From positions 188,313 to 252,312 of the forward strand of contig NZ_CP046198.1 in assembly GCF_012569285.1 (NCBI RefSeq): DNA of 64,000 bases, written 5' to 3'. The translations under genes were made by a program, and so were the position numbers. Source of the DNA: Enterobacteriaceae endosymbiont of Donacia proxima. Lineage in GTDB: Bacteria; Pseudomonadota; Gammaproteobacteria; Enterobacterales; Enterobacteriaceae. This document shows positions 9,351 through 18,159 of this stretch, one piece after another. Each line of letters begins with the position of its first letter. Positions within the stretch are counted from its first letter, which is position 1. The notes beneath the pieces are model-generated. The model was not told the origin of the DNA, searched no databases, and worked only from the letters and a program-made list of their open reading frames with translations.

Positions 9351-10449
9351 TTATATACCTAATTTTAAACTTGCTTGAATAAATTGATCTAAATTACCGT
9401 TTAATACGGATTGTATGTTATTACTTTCAATACCAGTTCTTATATCTTTTATTCTTGAATCATCTAATATATAAGAACGTATTTGATATCCCCAACTAAT
9501 ATTAAATTTATTTTTTTCTATTTCTTTTTTTGTTTTTTTTTTTATTTTATTTTGTAACTCATATATTTTATATTTTATTTGTTTTATAGCTTGAATTCTA
9601 TTTTTATGTTGCGATCTATTATTTTGGCATTGTGTAACTATTCCGGTAGGAATATGTGTAATACGCACAGCAGATTCTGTACGGTTTACATGTTGTCCTC
9701 CTGACCCAGATGCTTTATATACATCGATACGTAAATCTTCCATATTAATGGATATATCTACATTATCCTTAACTTCAGGATATATAAAAGTTGAAGCAAA
9801 AGATGTATGTCTTCTACCTGAAGAATTAAAAGGATTTTTTCTGACTAAACGATGAATCCCACTTTCTGTACGAAGCCATCCGAAAGCATATTCACCAATA
9901 ATATGAATTGTAGATGATTTAATCCCAATAACTTCTCCTGGAGATTCATTTATTATAGTTACTTGATATTTTTTTTTTTCTGCCCATTTTAAATACATTC
10001 TCATTATTATTTTAGCCCAATCTTGAGATTCTGTACCTCCAGATCCAGATTGGATATCTATAAAACAATTTTTTTTATCATTTTTTTTAACAAAAAAATT
10101 TTTTAATTCTAAATTATTTATTTTTTTTTGTATTTGAAATAAAATTTTTATAGATTCTTTTAACATTTTTTTATCATTATAATGAATTGCTAAATTAGTT
10201 AATTCATTAATATCAATAATTTCTTGATTAATATCATCTAAAGGTAATAAAATATTTTCTATATTAGATTTTTTTTTATTTAAAGAAAGTAAATTATTTA
10301 TATTTTTCCAAATATTTGGATTTTGTAATTTTTCTTTTATTACTAATAATTTTTTTTGATATTTTGAATAATTAAAGGAACCCCCTAATAAAATTATTTT
10401 TTTTTTTTATTTCTTTTAATTTATTTTGTATCAAAATATTTTCTGACAT
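9351..10449 (-). CDS. prfB: Peptide chain release factor 2 (programmed +1 frameshift)
   Basis: RF2 ends translation at UAA and UGA. The start is the ATG at 10447-10449; 25 codons follow, ending AGG GGG TTC CTT and then TAA at 10372-10374. Skipping one base (10374) after CTT continues in frame as NYSKYQKK to the stop at 9351. This gives 365 aa, exactly the E. coli length. The GGQ catalytic motif is at residues 250-252. Two features are odd. The frameshift stop is UAA, whereas UGA is typical. The stop-recognition tripeptide, SPF at 205-207 in E. coli, reads NPF here (Asn codon at 9834-9836). A run of 12 A also lies in codons 14-18. Identification is certain; the functional consequence is inferred. 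Confidence 0.95.
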
Positions 10450-10585
10450 ATTTAATTCCTAATTTTTAATAAAAAAATATGAAATGTAAACTAATTTAAG
10501 TATTAATTTTAATTAATATATATTTTATATAGATAATTATTAATAATTAATGTAGATACTAGACATGAATAATAAATTAAAATTT

Positions 10586-10658
10586 TGGCCCTTGTTGGAT
10601 TTGAACCAACGACCTAACGATTATGAGTCGTTTGCTCTAACCACTGAGCTAAAGGGCC
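10586..10658 (-). tRNA. ileX: tRNA-Ile2(CAU), lysidine-dependent
   Basis: A 73-base cloverleaf on the minus strand has acceptor stem GGCCCUU/AAGGGCC and discriminator A. The anticodon arm is AACGA-CUCAUAA-UCGUU with anticodon CAU. Over the acceptor, D and T arms it follows E. coli ileX (GGCCCCUUAGCUCAGUGGUUAGAGC) and not elongator or initiator tRNA-Met, so it is the AUA-decoding isoleucine tRNA. Its C34 must be converted to lysidine by TilS, which is encoded at 44524-45852. CCA is not encoded. Assignment from sequence similarity is strong; proof would be the lysidine modification. Confidence 0.9.
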
Positions 10659-10675
10659 ATACCATATTATGGTAT
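10659..10675. repeat. Small hairpin between degP and tRNA-Ile2
   Basis: ATACCAT (10659-10665) and ATGGTAT (10669-10675) form a 7-bp stem with a 3-base loop, directly abutting the 5' end of the tRNA. No U run follows on either strand, so it does not look like an intrinsic terminator. It may be a precursor processing element or chance. Confidence 0.3.
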
Positions 10676-10710
10676 ATTTTAATATATATTTCAATTAAAT
10701 TTGTTATTTT

Positions 10711-12159
10711 TTAATTTAATAAATATAATTCTTTATTTCCTCTTATTATCTTTAATAATATTAAAGATGGTTGTTTATCTAAAATTTTTTTAAGATCTTT
10801 TATATTTTTTATATTATTTTGATTAATTCCTATTATTATATCACCTTTTTTTAATCCTATTATCGCAGCTGGTGAATTAGGTATTATTTGAATAACTTTT
10901 ACTCCAATTTTTTTTATTTTTTTGAAAATAAGATATTTTTTTTCTAAAGACATATTTTCTAAATATGCACCTTCAATACCATATATAGTATTTTCATTAG
11001 AAAATTTATTATCACAAAAATCATCTAATTTTATTTCTATTATTTTAAAAATTCCATTTCTTATTATTCCTAATTTAATAATAGTTCCTCGCATTAATAT
11101 ACTAATTTTTGCTTTTAATAAAGCATAACTATTAATTCTTTTATTATTTAATGTGATTATAATGTCACCAGGTTTTAATATATCATTAGATGATATTACT
11201 TCACGTACAAAAGTTCCCTTAAATATATTAGGTACTTTCATAACTTTTGCTATTTGTGGGTCAAGTTCAACACCATAAATACCTAAAAAACCTCTTTCTA
11301 TTTTTCCAAATTTAATAAATTGATTAACTAAATTCATAACAGTATTACTTGGTATAGCGAATCCAATACCTATATTTCCTTCATGAGGAGCTAAAATAGC
11401 AGTATTTATCCCGATTAAATCTCCATTTAAATTAACTAACGCTCCTCCAGAACTACCTTTATTAATCGCTGCATCTGTTTGAATAAAATTTTCAAAATTT
11501 TCAATATTAAGTCCACTACGTCCTAATCCTGATATAATTCCTGATGTAACACTTTCTCCTAATCCATATGGATTACCTATTGCTATAGTATAATCTCCTA
11601 CTTTTAAAGTATCAGAATTAGCTATTTTTACACTTTTTAAATTTCCAGTTTTATCTTTTATTTGTATTAAAGCTAAATCTGTCTTTGGATCTTGTCCTAA
11701 AATTTTAGCTTCATAAATTTTTCCATTATTTAATTCTACTGAAATATAATCTGCATGATCTATAACATGATTATTAGTAATAATTAAACCTTTTTTAGAA
11801 TCTATTATTACTCCAGATCCAATAGAATGAAATTTTTGTTGAAGAATATTATCACTATTTCCACAAATAGGAGTATTTTCATACGGTGATCCCTCTTTAC
11901 AAAGTAAAAATTTTTCATTTAAATATTCTTGTACTTTTTGAGGTAATTTGAATTGTGATACGAAAATACTACCTTGTACATTAATGTTAACAACAGAGGG
12001 AGTAACTTTTGATAATATAATAGATAAACTTGGTAATTGATGATTATCCCATTTTGTTATTGAATTAAATGGTAATAATTTTGCATGTACATTACGTAAT
12101 GTAAATATTACATTACTTATAAAAAAAAATATATAAAAAATTATTTTAAATTTCTTCAT
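10711..12159 (-). CDS. degP: Periplasmic serine protease/chaperone DegP
   Basis: DegP degrades or refolds misfolded proteins in the periplasm. The protein has 482 aa (474 in E. coli). A signal peptide covers about residues 1-26, with a likely cut after NVHA. The trypsin-like triad is visible: His in NNHVID, Asp in PKTDLALI, Ser in GSSGGALV. Two PDZ domains follow, the second near residues 385-480. The loop with two cysteines (LCKEGSPYENTPIC) matches the DegP disulfide loop, which favours DegP over DegQ. It ends 52 bases before the tRNA on the same strand. Confidence 0.94.
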   Translation of the reverse strand: MKKFKIIFYIFFFISNVIFTLRNVHAKLLPFNSITKWDNHQLPSLSIILSKVTPSVVNINVQGSIFVSQFKLPQKVQEYLNEKFLLCKEGSPYENTPICGNSDNILQQKFHSIGSGVIIDSKKGLIITNNHVIDHADYISVELNNGKIYEAKILGQDPKTDLALIQIKDKTGNLKSVKIANSDTLKVGDYTIAIGNPYGLGESVTSGIISGLGRSGLNIENFENFIQTDAAINKGSSGGALVNLNGDLIGINTAILAPHEGNIGIGFAIPSNTVMNLVNQFIKFGKIERGFLGIYGVELDPQIAKVMKVPNIFKGTFVREVISSNDILKPGDIIITLNNKRINSYALLKAKISILMRGTIIKLGIIRNGIFKIIEIKLDDFCDNKFSNENTIYGIEGAYLENMSLEKKYLIFKKIKKIGVKVIQIIPNSPAAIIGLKKGDIIIGINQNNIKNIKDLKKILDKQPSLILLKIIRGNKELYLLN

Positions 12160-12408
12160 AAAAAAATCTCATAATAAAATTTTTTAAATTTAATTATATA
12201 AAAACTTTTTAATTTGTATTTTTAATATAAAAATAAAAAATTTATATTTTAATTTCATATATTATTAATTAATTTATTCATATAATTATGTATATAATTA
12301 TTATTAATTTTAATTTTAAAAAAATTGAATTATCCAAATATAAATTTTTTTACAAATTATTATACTTAATATAATATAAATTTTATTTTATATAAAGCAT
12401 AAATATAT

Positions 12409-13083
12409 ATGATAAATAGATTAAAAAATATTGCATCTAAAGTAGCAATAAAATATATTAAAAATAATAATATTATAGGTATCGGTTCAGGTACTACAAT
12501 ATCTCAATTTATTAAAATTTTATATAATGAAAAAAAAAATATAAAAGGTGTTGTATCTGCTTCTAAATATTCGACTAAAAAATTAAAAAAATATAATTTT
12601 AATGTTTATGAAATAAATAAAATAAATAAAATTGGAATATATTTTGATAGTGCTGATGAAGTTAATGATAAAATGCAAATGATAAAAGGAGGAGGAGCCG
12701 CATTAACTAATGAAAAAATTATATCTAATTGTTCAGATATATTTATTTGTATTATTGATCAATCTAAATATGTAAAAAATTTAGGTAAATTACACCCAGT
12801 TCCTATAGAAATTATACCTTCTGCAGAAACTTTAATTACTAGAAAATTATCATATATCGGAGCTATAGCAAAATTAAGAGAAAAAACAATTACAGAACAT
12901 GGTAATTTAATATTAGATGTATATAAATTAAATTTACATAATCCTATTAAAATAGAAAAATATATAAATACTATTCCTGGAGTTGTAACTGTTGGATTAT
13001 TTACTCAAAGATGTGCTGATATAGTTATTATAGGAAAATATAATTCTACAGTATCAATAATAAATAAAAAGAATTTAAAATAA
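12409..13083 (+). CDS. rpiA: Ribose-5-phosphate isomerase A
   Basis: RpiA interconverts ribose 5-phosphate and ribulose 5-phosphate in the pentose phosphate pathway. It has 224 aa (219 in E. coli). Conserved blocks are IGIGSGTT (phosphate loop, about residues 23-30), DSADEVN (about 82-88) and KGGGAALTNEKI (about 95-106, with catalytic Glu). No strong ribosome site is visible before the ATG; the 249-base spacer upstream, shared with the divergent degP gene, is almost pure A/T. Confidence 0.97.
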   Translation: MINRLKNIASKVAIKYIKNNNIIGIGSGTTISQFIKILYNEKKNIKGVVSASKYSTKKLKKYNFNVYEINKINKIGIYFDSADEVNDKMQMIKGGGAALTNEKIISNCSDIFICIIDQSKYVKNLGKLHPVPIEIIPSAETLITRKLSYIGAIAKLREKTITEHGNLILDVYKLNLHNPIKIEKYINTIPGVVTVGLFTQRCADIVIIGKYNSTVSIINKKNLK

Positions 13084-13137
13084 TATTATTAGTTTTAATT
13101 TTTTTTTTAATTTTAACATTATAATATATATAAATAT

Positions 13138-13968
13138 ATGCGAATAAAATTTACAAAAATGCATGCATTGGGTAATGATTTTATTATTATAAATAATATA
13201 AAAAATACTGTCTTTTTTACAAAAGATATTATACAAAAATTATCTAATAGATATTTAGGTATAGGTTTTGATCAATTATTATTAGTTGAATCATCAGTTA
13301 ATAAAAAAATCGATTTTAATTATAGAATTTTTAATTCTAATGGTAGTGAAGTAGAACAATGTGGTAATGGAGCACGTTGTCTGGCATTATATTTAAAAAT
13401 AAAAAAATTAATTTATAAAAAAAAAATATGTGTAAGTACAAAAAATCGTGTGATATATTTGCAAATTATAGATGATAAAATAATTTCTGTAAATATGGGT
13501 ATTCCTCTATTTAATCCTGTAAATATACCTTTTATAACTAATCATATTAAAGATACTTATAAAATTTATTTTCAAAATAAATATATTTATTTTAATATTG
13601 TTTCATTAGGAAATCCTCATTGTATAATACAAGTAAATGATATTTTAAAAACTCCTGTATCATTAATCGGATCTTTTTTAGAAAATCATAATTTATTTCC
13701 ACAAAAAGTTAATGTTGGTTTCGTGGAATATATAGATATAAATAATATTAAATTAAGAGTTTTTGAAAGAGGAGTAGGTGAAACTAATGCTTGTGGTTCA
13801 GGGGCTTGTGCAGCTGTAGCTGTGGGAATAAAAAAAAATATTTTATCAGAAAAAGTATATGTTAATCTTCGTGGAGGAATTATAACTATTACTTGGAAAG
13901 GAAATAAAAATAATTTATTTATGATAGGAGAAGCTAATTATATTTATGATGGTAAAATTATATTATAA
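13138..13968 (+). CDS. dapF: Diaminopimelate epimerase
   Basis: DapF converts LL- to meso-diaminopimelate for lysine and peptidoglycan. It has 276 aa (274 in E. coli). The catalytic cysteine pair is present as C75 (QCGNGARC) and C219 (NACGSGAC). The N-terminus KMHALGNDF is typical. It is followed by uvrD after 44 bases; in E. coli yigA, xerC and yigB lie between them, so those genes have been lost here. Together with dapE in this window it marks a working diaminopimelate branch. Confidence 0.98.
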   Translation: MRIKFTKMHALGNDFIIINNIKNTVFFTKDIIQKLSNRYLGIGFDQLLLVESSVNKKIDFNYRIFNSNGSEVEQCGNGARCLALYLKIKKLIYKKKICVSTKNRVIYLQIIDDKIISVNMGIPLFNPVNIPFITNHIKDTYKIYFQNKYIYFNIVSLGNPHCIIQVNDILKTPVSLIGSFLENHNLFPQKVNVGFVEYIDINNIKLRVFERGVGETNACGSGACAAVAVGIKKNILSEKVYVNLRGGIITITWKGNKNNLFMIGEANYIYDGKIIL

Positions 13969-14012
13969 TAAATTTTTTATAAAAACATTATTTTAATTGC
14001 GGCATTAAATAA

Positions 14013-16205
14013 ATGAAAAATGTAAATTTATTAAAAAATTTAAATAATAAACAAAAAGAAATAGTATCTGAAAATAGAAAAAATTTATTAATATTAGCAG
14101 GAGCTGGTAGTGGTAAAACATTAGTATTAATTCGTAGAATAGCTTGGTTAATTTATAAAGAGAATTGTTCTCCTAAATCTATTTTAGCAGTAACTTTTAC
14201 GAATAAAGCAGCAATAGAATTAAAAACTAGAATTAAATCATTATTAATAAACGATTTTCAGAAAGATAATATCTGGGTAGGTACTTTTCATAGTTTTGCT
14301 TATTACTTATTAAGAATACATTACCTAAATGTAGGATTAACAAAAAATTTTCAAATTATAGACTCCTATGATCAAAAAATAATAATTAAACGAATCTTAA
14401 AAAAGTTATCTTTAAAAGATAAGATTTTTTCTATAGAAAAAATCTTAAAATATATAAATAATATAAAAAATAATTTATTAAATAATCATTATTATGAAAA
14501 TAATTTATATAATATTAATTTATCTAAAATCTATGATGAATATCAAAATTTTTGTAAAATAACAGAAGTAATTGATTTTAATGAATTAATATTTTATTTA
14601 TATAAATTATTTTTAGATAATCCTAAAATATTAAAAATATATCAAAAAAGATTTCAAAATATTTTAATAGATGAGTTTCAAGATACTAATGATATACAAT
14701 ATAAGTTTATTTCTTTATTATATAATAAAAATTATAATACAAAAATTATTCTTGTAGGTGATGATGATCAATCTATTTATGGATGGAGAGGAGCTGAAAT
14801 TAATAATATGAGTCGTTTTTTACAAGAATTTGATGGAGTAAAGACAATATTATTAGAACAAAATTATCGTTCTACTTCTAATATTTTAAATGCTGCAAAT
14901 AAATTAATTTCTTATAATAATAGTAGATTAAAAAAAAAATTATGGACTAATGCAGATAATGGAGATCTTATTACGATATATTACGCATTAAATGAATTTG
15001 ATGAAGCTGAATATATTGCTCAATGTATAAAAAAAAAAACACTTAAAAAAAAAATTGAATTAAATAATTATGCAATTTTGTATAGAAATAATTCACAATC
15101 ACGTGTTTTAGAAGAAGTAATGTTAAAATTTTCTATTCCATATAAAATATATGGAGGAACACAATTTTTTGACCGTCAAGAAATAAAAAATATTTTATCT
15201 TATTTAAGATTAATGTCTAATCAAAATGATGATAGTTCGTTTGAACGAATAATAAATATTCCTAAAAGAGGTATTGGTAATACTACATTAAATATTATAA
15301 AATATATTGCTAATAAGAATTCTTTGACATTATGGAATTCTAGTTTATTTTTATTAAAAAATAAAAATTTTTTGAATAAAAAATCATTTAATTCATTAGA
15401 AAAATTTATTACACTAATTATATTATTAAAAAATAATATAAAAAAACAACCATTATTTAAAATTATTGAACAAACGATAAAAAATTCTGGATTATGGGAT
15501 ATGTATAACAAAAATTATTTATTTGAAAAAGATAATACTAAAATAAATAATTTAAAAGAATTTATTAATGCTGCAAAATATTTTACAGAAAAAAAATTAC
15601 AATTTGAAATAAAATCAAATATTTTAAATATAAAAGATAATAATTTATTAACAGATTTTCTTTCTCAAACACTTTTATTAAATGAAAATATAAATAAAAA
15701 TAATGAAAAAAAAAATAATTATATACAATTAATGACTATTCATGCATCAAAGGGATTAGAATTCTCTGAAGTTTTTATTATTGGTATGGAAGAAGGTATT
15801 TTCCCTAATAAAATTTCCTTCGATGAAAAATCTATAAATGAAGAAAGACGTTTAGCATATGTAGGTATTACTAGAGCAAAAAAAAAATTAACTTTAACTT
15901 ATACAAAAAAACGTTTTCTTTATGGTAAAGAAATTAAATCAATAAAATCAAGATTTATTGAAGAATTACCACAAAATTGTATAGAAAATATTAATTATAT
16001 TCAAAATATTAATTTTTTACCAGAACAAGATCATTTTTTTATAAAAAAAAAATATTTTATAGGACAAATAGTCCATCATAAAATTTTCGGTCAAGGAATT
16101 ATTTTAAAAATAGAAATTCTTAAAAAGAATGAAAAATTACAAATTAAATTTGATAATACAATAATAAAATGGATAATGTCTAATTATATAAAATCTTCTT
16201 TTTAA
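14013..16205 (+). CDS. uvrD: DNA helicase II UvrD
   Basis: UvrD is the superfamily 1A helicase of nucleotide excision and mismatch repair. It has 730 aa (720 in E. coli). Walker A is AGAGSGKT with K35. Motif II is DEFQDTND, motif III GDDDQSIYGWRGAE, and a later motif TIHASKGLEF. The C-terminal tudor-like segment (FIGQIVHHKIFGQGIIL to the end) is characteristic of UvrD rather than Rep. Residues around 440-560 are asparagine/lysine-rich and eroded. Repair genes are often lost in symbionts, so a full-length copy is notable. Confidence 0.95.
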   Translation: MKNVNLLKNLNNKQKEIVSENRKNLLILAGAGSGKTLVLIRRIAWLIYKENCSPKSILAVTFTNKAAIELKTRIKSLLINDFQKDNIWVGTFHSFAYYLLRIHYLNVGLTKNFQIIDSYDQKIIIKRILKKLSLKDKIFSIEKILKYINNIKNNLLNNHYYENNLYNINLSKIYDEYQNFCKITEVIDFNELIFYLYKLFLDNPKILKIYQKRFQNILIDEFQDTNDIQYKFISLLYNKNYNTKIILVGDDDQSIYGWRGAEINNMSRFLQEFDGVKTILLEQNYRSTSNILNAANKLISYNNSRLKKKLWTNADNGDLITIYYALNEFDEAEYIAQCIKKKTLKKKIELNNYAILYRNNSQSRVLEEVMLKFSIPYKIYGGTQFFDRQEIKNILSYLRLMSNQNDDSSFERIINIPKRGIGNTTLNIIKYIANKNSLTLWNSSLFLLKNKNFLNKKSFNSLEKFITLIILLKNNIKKQPLFKIIEQTIKNSGLWDMYNKNYLFEKDNTKINNLKEFINAAKYFTEKKLQFEIKSNILNIKDNNLLTDFLSQTLLLNENINKNNEKKNNYIQLMTIHASKGLEFSEVFIIGMEEGIFPNKISFDEKSINEERRLAYVGITRAKKKLTLTYTKKRFLYGKEIKSIKSRFIEELPQNCIENINYIQNINFLPEQDHFFIKKKYFIGQIVHHKIFGQGIILKIEILKKNEKLQIKFDNTIIKWIMSNYIKSSF

Positions 16206-16284
16206 GAATTTAAAATTAATTTTTTTAACAAAATATATAAATTTTTATATATTATAGATAATATTATCCTAATTAGGAGTTATT

Positions 16285-17238
16285 ATGTTAGATGCGTATA
16301 AAATATATAATAAATATTTAATTCATCTTAAACCAGATAATAATTTTAAAAATCTTTTGGATGCAATATGGATTGATTTAATTCAACCAGAAAATAATGA
16401 AAGACAAAAAATATATCATTTACTTAAACAAAATTTAGCTACTAGACCAGAATTAGAAGATATAGAAGCATCAGCAAGATTTTTTGAAAATAAAGATGGA
16501 TTACATATTCATTCATTTTTCTTTTATAAAAAAAAAAATGAACGTGCAGGTACTACTACTGTAGCGTTTACCATAAAAAATAATAGATTATATACTTTAA
16601 GAGAAAAAGAATTATCTGTATTTCGTTTATATAGAATGCGTATGCATAATCATTGTATGTCTTATGGAAATCCTTATGAACTATTATTAGATATATTTGA
16701 TACTAAGATTGAACAATTAGCAAATAAAATTGAAAATATATATAGTGATTTAGAATTTTTAAGTTGTATTATTATGAAAGGTCATCAAAATAAAGAATTT
16801 GATAATGCACTCTCTACTTTAGCTGAATTAGAAGATGTTGGATGGAAAGTAAGATTATGTTTAATGGATACACAAAGAGCAGTAAATTTTTTAATGAGAA
16901 AAGCTAGGTTACCTAATAATCAAATTGAACAAGCAAAAGAAATTTCAAGAGATATTAAATCATTATTACCACACAATGAATCATTATTTCAAAAAGTTAA
17001 TTTTTTAGTACAAGCTGCAATGGGATTTATTAATATAGAACAAAATAGAATTATTAAAATATTTTCATTAGTATCTGTAATTTTTTTACCACCAACATTA
17101 GTTGCATCTAATTATGGTATGAATTTTACTTTTTTACCAGAATTAAAATGGAAATATGGTTATGTTTATGCTATCATCATAATGATAGTTTCTGGTTTAG
17201 CACCATATTTTTATTTTAAAAGAAAAAAATGGTTATAA
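16285..17238 (+). CDS. corA: Magnesium/cobalt transporter CorA
   Basis: CorA is a pentameric inner-membrane Mg2+ channel. The protein has 317 aa (316 in E. coli). Two C-terminal membrane segments flank the signature YGMNF (GMN at about 275-277); the second, [19 protein letters not shown], is followed by a basic tail. The large cytosolic N-domain is well conserved. An AGGAG site precedes the ATG. It follows uvrD, as in the E. coli region, and its probable terminator is at 17373-17418. Confidence 0.97.
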   Translation: MLDAYKIYNKYLIHLKPDNNFKNLLDAIWIDLIQPENNERQKIYHLLKQNLATRPELEDIEASARFFENKDGLHIHSFFFYKKKNERAGTTTVAFTIKNNRLYTLREKELSVFRLYRMRMHNHCMSYGNPYELLLDIFDTKIEQLANKIENIYSDLEFLSCIIMKGHQNKEFDNALSTLAELEDVGWKVRLCLMDTQRAVNFLMRKARLPNNQIEQAKEISRDIKSLLPHNESLFQKVNFLVQAAMGFINIEQNRIIKIFSLVSVIFLPPTLVASNYGMNFTFLPELKWKYGYVYAIIIMIVSGLAPYFYFKRKKWL

Positions 17239-18159
17239 AATATAAAATTATTAATATATATTTTTTTTAAAAAATTTTATGAAATATGTATATTTTACAC
17301 ATAGTTAATATATAAATATTATATTATTTATTTAAATAAAGAAGTGTTTTATTATTAATTTAATTATGTTTAATATAGGTAAATAATAATAATTTACCTA
17401 TATATTTTTTTTATTTTTAACTTTTTTTAATTATTTTAAATAAAAATTAATATTTATTATAATAAATTATTAGTTATCTTCTACTTAATTTAAATAACTA
17501 AATATAAATATTTATATAATAAACGAAATATTAAAATTAACTATAATGTAAATAATGTATTAAAATTTTATAATAAGACATTAAGTTTTTATTTATTATA
17601 TTTTATAACTTAATTTAATAAATTAAAATAAATTTCAAAAAAATATTTAAAGATAAAAAATTTTGATATTTTTATATATATTTTATAATAAATAAAATAA
17701 TTATTAATATAATTAATTATAATATATCTAACTAAAAAATATTTTATTTTTAATTTTTTAAAATTATTTAAAATATAAAATAATAATTTTATTAAAAATA
17801 TTTATATAAAATGAGTTCACCTAATATTTTTTTATAAAAAATAAAAAAATTTATATAATAAACAAATTTTAATTAATATGATAAAAAATAATTTGTAATT
17901 TATTATTAGATAGTAAAAAAAATTTAATATTTATTATTATTTCTTAAATAATTATTTTTATTTATTGTTATTTTAATTTAAATAAATTTATTTATATTCT
18001 AACTAAAAATATATTAATATAATTTAAGTTTTATTTATATTAAAATATTAAAATTAATAGAAAATTATTTAATTTAAAAATATAATTATAAATTATATAC
18101 ATTAATTTTATTTTTCTAAAATAAAATTAATATTATTTATCTTAAAATAAGAGATAATA
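17239..18159. other. Long gene-free AT-rich spacer between corA and sucA
   Basis: This 921-base stretch is the largest non-coding gap in the window and is almost entirely A and T. I see no coding frame with similarity to anything, no tRNA-like fold, and no GC-richer island that could be rnpB, ssrA or ffs. It contains one clear terminator (17373-17418) and a weak inverted repeat (TTAGTTAT at 17470-17477, ATAACTAA at 17494-17501). In E. coli sdhCDAB lies upstream of sucA, so the gap may be the eroded remains of that operon, but no trace of sdh coding sequence is readable. Confidence 0.6.
17373..17418 (+). terminator. Rho-independent terminator, probably of corA
   Basis: ATATAGGTAAAT (17373-17384) and ATTTACCTATAT (17392-17403) form a perfect 12-bp stem with a 7-base loop. 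It is followed by T6 and further T-rich sequence (17405-17418). This is the best intrinsic terminator in the window. It lies 135 bases after the corA stop, so the corA transcript would have a long 3' tail; a short untranslated RNA ending here cannot be excluded. Confidence 0.75.

Noticed and set aside
9351..10449. prfB as a broken pseudogene, because the frame changes at codon 26.
   Set aside because: The break is at the exact codon of the known programmed +1 frameshift, with the AGGGGG and CTT elements, and joining the frames gives 365 aa, the E. coli length.
17420..18159. Possible pseudogene or structural RNA in the corA-sucA gap.
   Set aside because: All frames are broken by many stops, no residues of sdh or other families are readable, and no GC-richer folded island as in rnpB or ssrA is present.
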